Shown here piece after piece: positions 63,940 to 64,000 of a stretch of DNA of 64,000 bases. The DNA is from Marinobacter sp050379415. Lineage in GTDB: Bacteria > Pseudomonadota > Gammaproteobacteria > Pseudomonadales > Oleiphilaceae. Under the pieces are notes generated by a model. It was not told where the DNA came from. It worked only from the letters and a program-made list of their open reading frames with translations, and did no database searches. Position 1 is the stretch's first letter, and the number at the start of each line of letters is the position of its first letter. Made by a program: the position numbers and the translations under genes. The DNA lies in assembly GCF_050379415.1 (NCBI RefSeq), contig NZ_JBNRLS010000002.1, forward strand, positions 806,001 through 870,000, read 5' to 3'.

Positions 63940-64000
63940 ATGGCCTCGCAATGGCATTCGCTGGTCTCACAAAAACTGTTTCTGGCCAAGACGCTACTTG
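63940..64000 (+). CDS. start of a plus-strand gene, possibly DUF6586-like (truncated)
   Basis: An ATG at 63940 with AGGT nearby opens a frame (MASQWHSLVSQKLFLAKTLL) that runs off the window. The start, with a QKL-aliphatic helix, resembles small DUF6586-type proteins found in Pseudomonas, but 20 residues are too few to be sure. A TACAAT hexamer at 63882-63887 could be its -10. Confidence 0.4.
   Translation, partial: MASQWHSLVSQKLFLAKTLL

Overview
The window is a GC-rich, gene-dense chromosomal segment from a marine gammaproteobacterium. Marinobacter or a close relative is the best fit. This rests on protein resemblance and gene order read by eye (Na+-NQR, a long GAPDH next to mfd, a ~1600-residue NAD-dependent glutamate dehydrogenase, PsrA, FleQ with an HptB/HsbR/HsbA set), not on a database search. 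The order sthA - nqrM - apbE - nqrFEDCBA - gap - mfd - csiV - methylthioinosine phosphorylase - psrA closely follows what I recall of Pseudomonas aeruginosa. No rRNA, tRNA, CRISPR array, transposase or prophage gene was found.

Layout. 1-4014: an accessory block on the minus strand, visibly more AT-rich than its surroundings. It holds a 37-codon leader that looks like the start of a methyltransferase, a PLD/DEAD-box helicase/DUF3427 protein, and a SAM methyltransferase cut by the window edge, all translationally coupled. 4148-10363: plus-strand housekeeping genes (thioesterase, nitronate monooxygenase, dusA, tal, a TerB-like protein, DAHP synthase, glycerophosphodiesterase). 10315-10512: four 30-bp REP-type palindromes between convergent genes. 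A fifth copy lies at 62347. 10520-19206: the transhydrogenase and the whole Na+-NQR operon, including its flavin-transferase (ApbE) and maturation factor (NqrM). 19530-28751: gap, mfd, csiV, a purine-salvage phosphorylase, an MscS channel, an L,D-transpeptidase and psrA with its own operator. 28875-37426: riboflavin synthase, two rRNA guanine methyltransferases (rlmG, rsmC), carbonic anhydrase and the giant glutamate dehydrogenase. 37587-44533: a MoxR/DUF58/DUF4381/BatA/BatB/BatD operon. 44553-51770: the complete cytochrome c maturation operon ccmABCDEFGHI. 51947-56186: an unusual three-ATPase operon. 56345-58242: upp-uraA. 58295-62251: the sigma54-type flagellar regulator FleQ followed by an HsbA/HsbR/HptB switch. 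62385-63743: a secreted DUF1329 protein with a PsrA-type operator in front. 63940-end: the start of a plus-strand gene.

The genes combine into a few themes: sodium-linked respiration with the parts needed to build it, cytochrome c assembly, envelope and stress maintenance (Bat, MscS, YkuD), flagellar and biofilm control, and nucleobase salvage. The most unusual items are: (i) the operon at 51947-56186, which encodes a FleN/MinD-like ATPase, a GspE/PilB-type ATPase fused to an N-terminal protein-isoaspartate-methyltransferase-like domain, and a MoxR-type AAA+ ATPase, with no pilus or secretion structural genes beside it; (ii) the methyltransferase/PLD-helicase module at the left edge; (iii) the co-varying palindrome array that has supplied the C-terminus of a phosphodiesterase; (iv) a FleQ whose sigma54-contact loop reads GAFPGA instead of GAFTGA.
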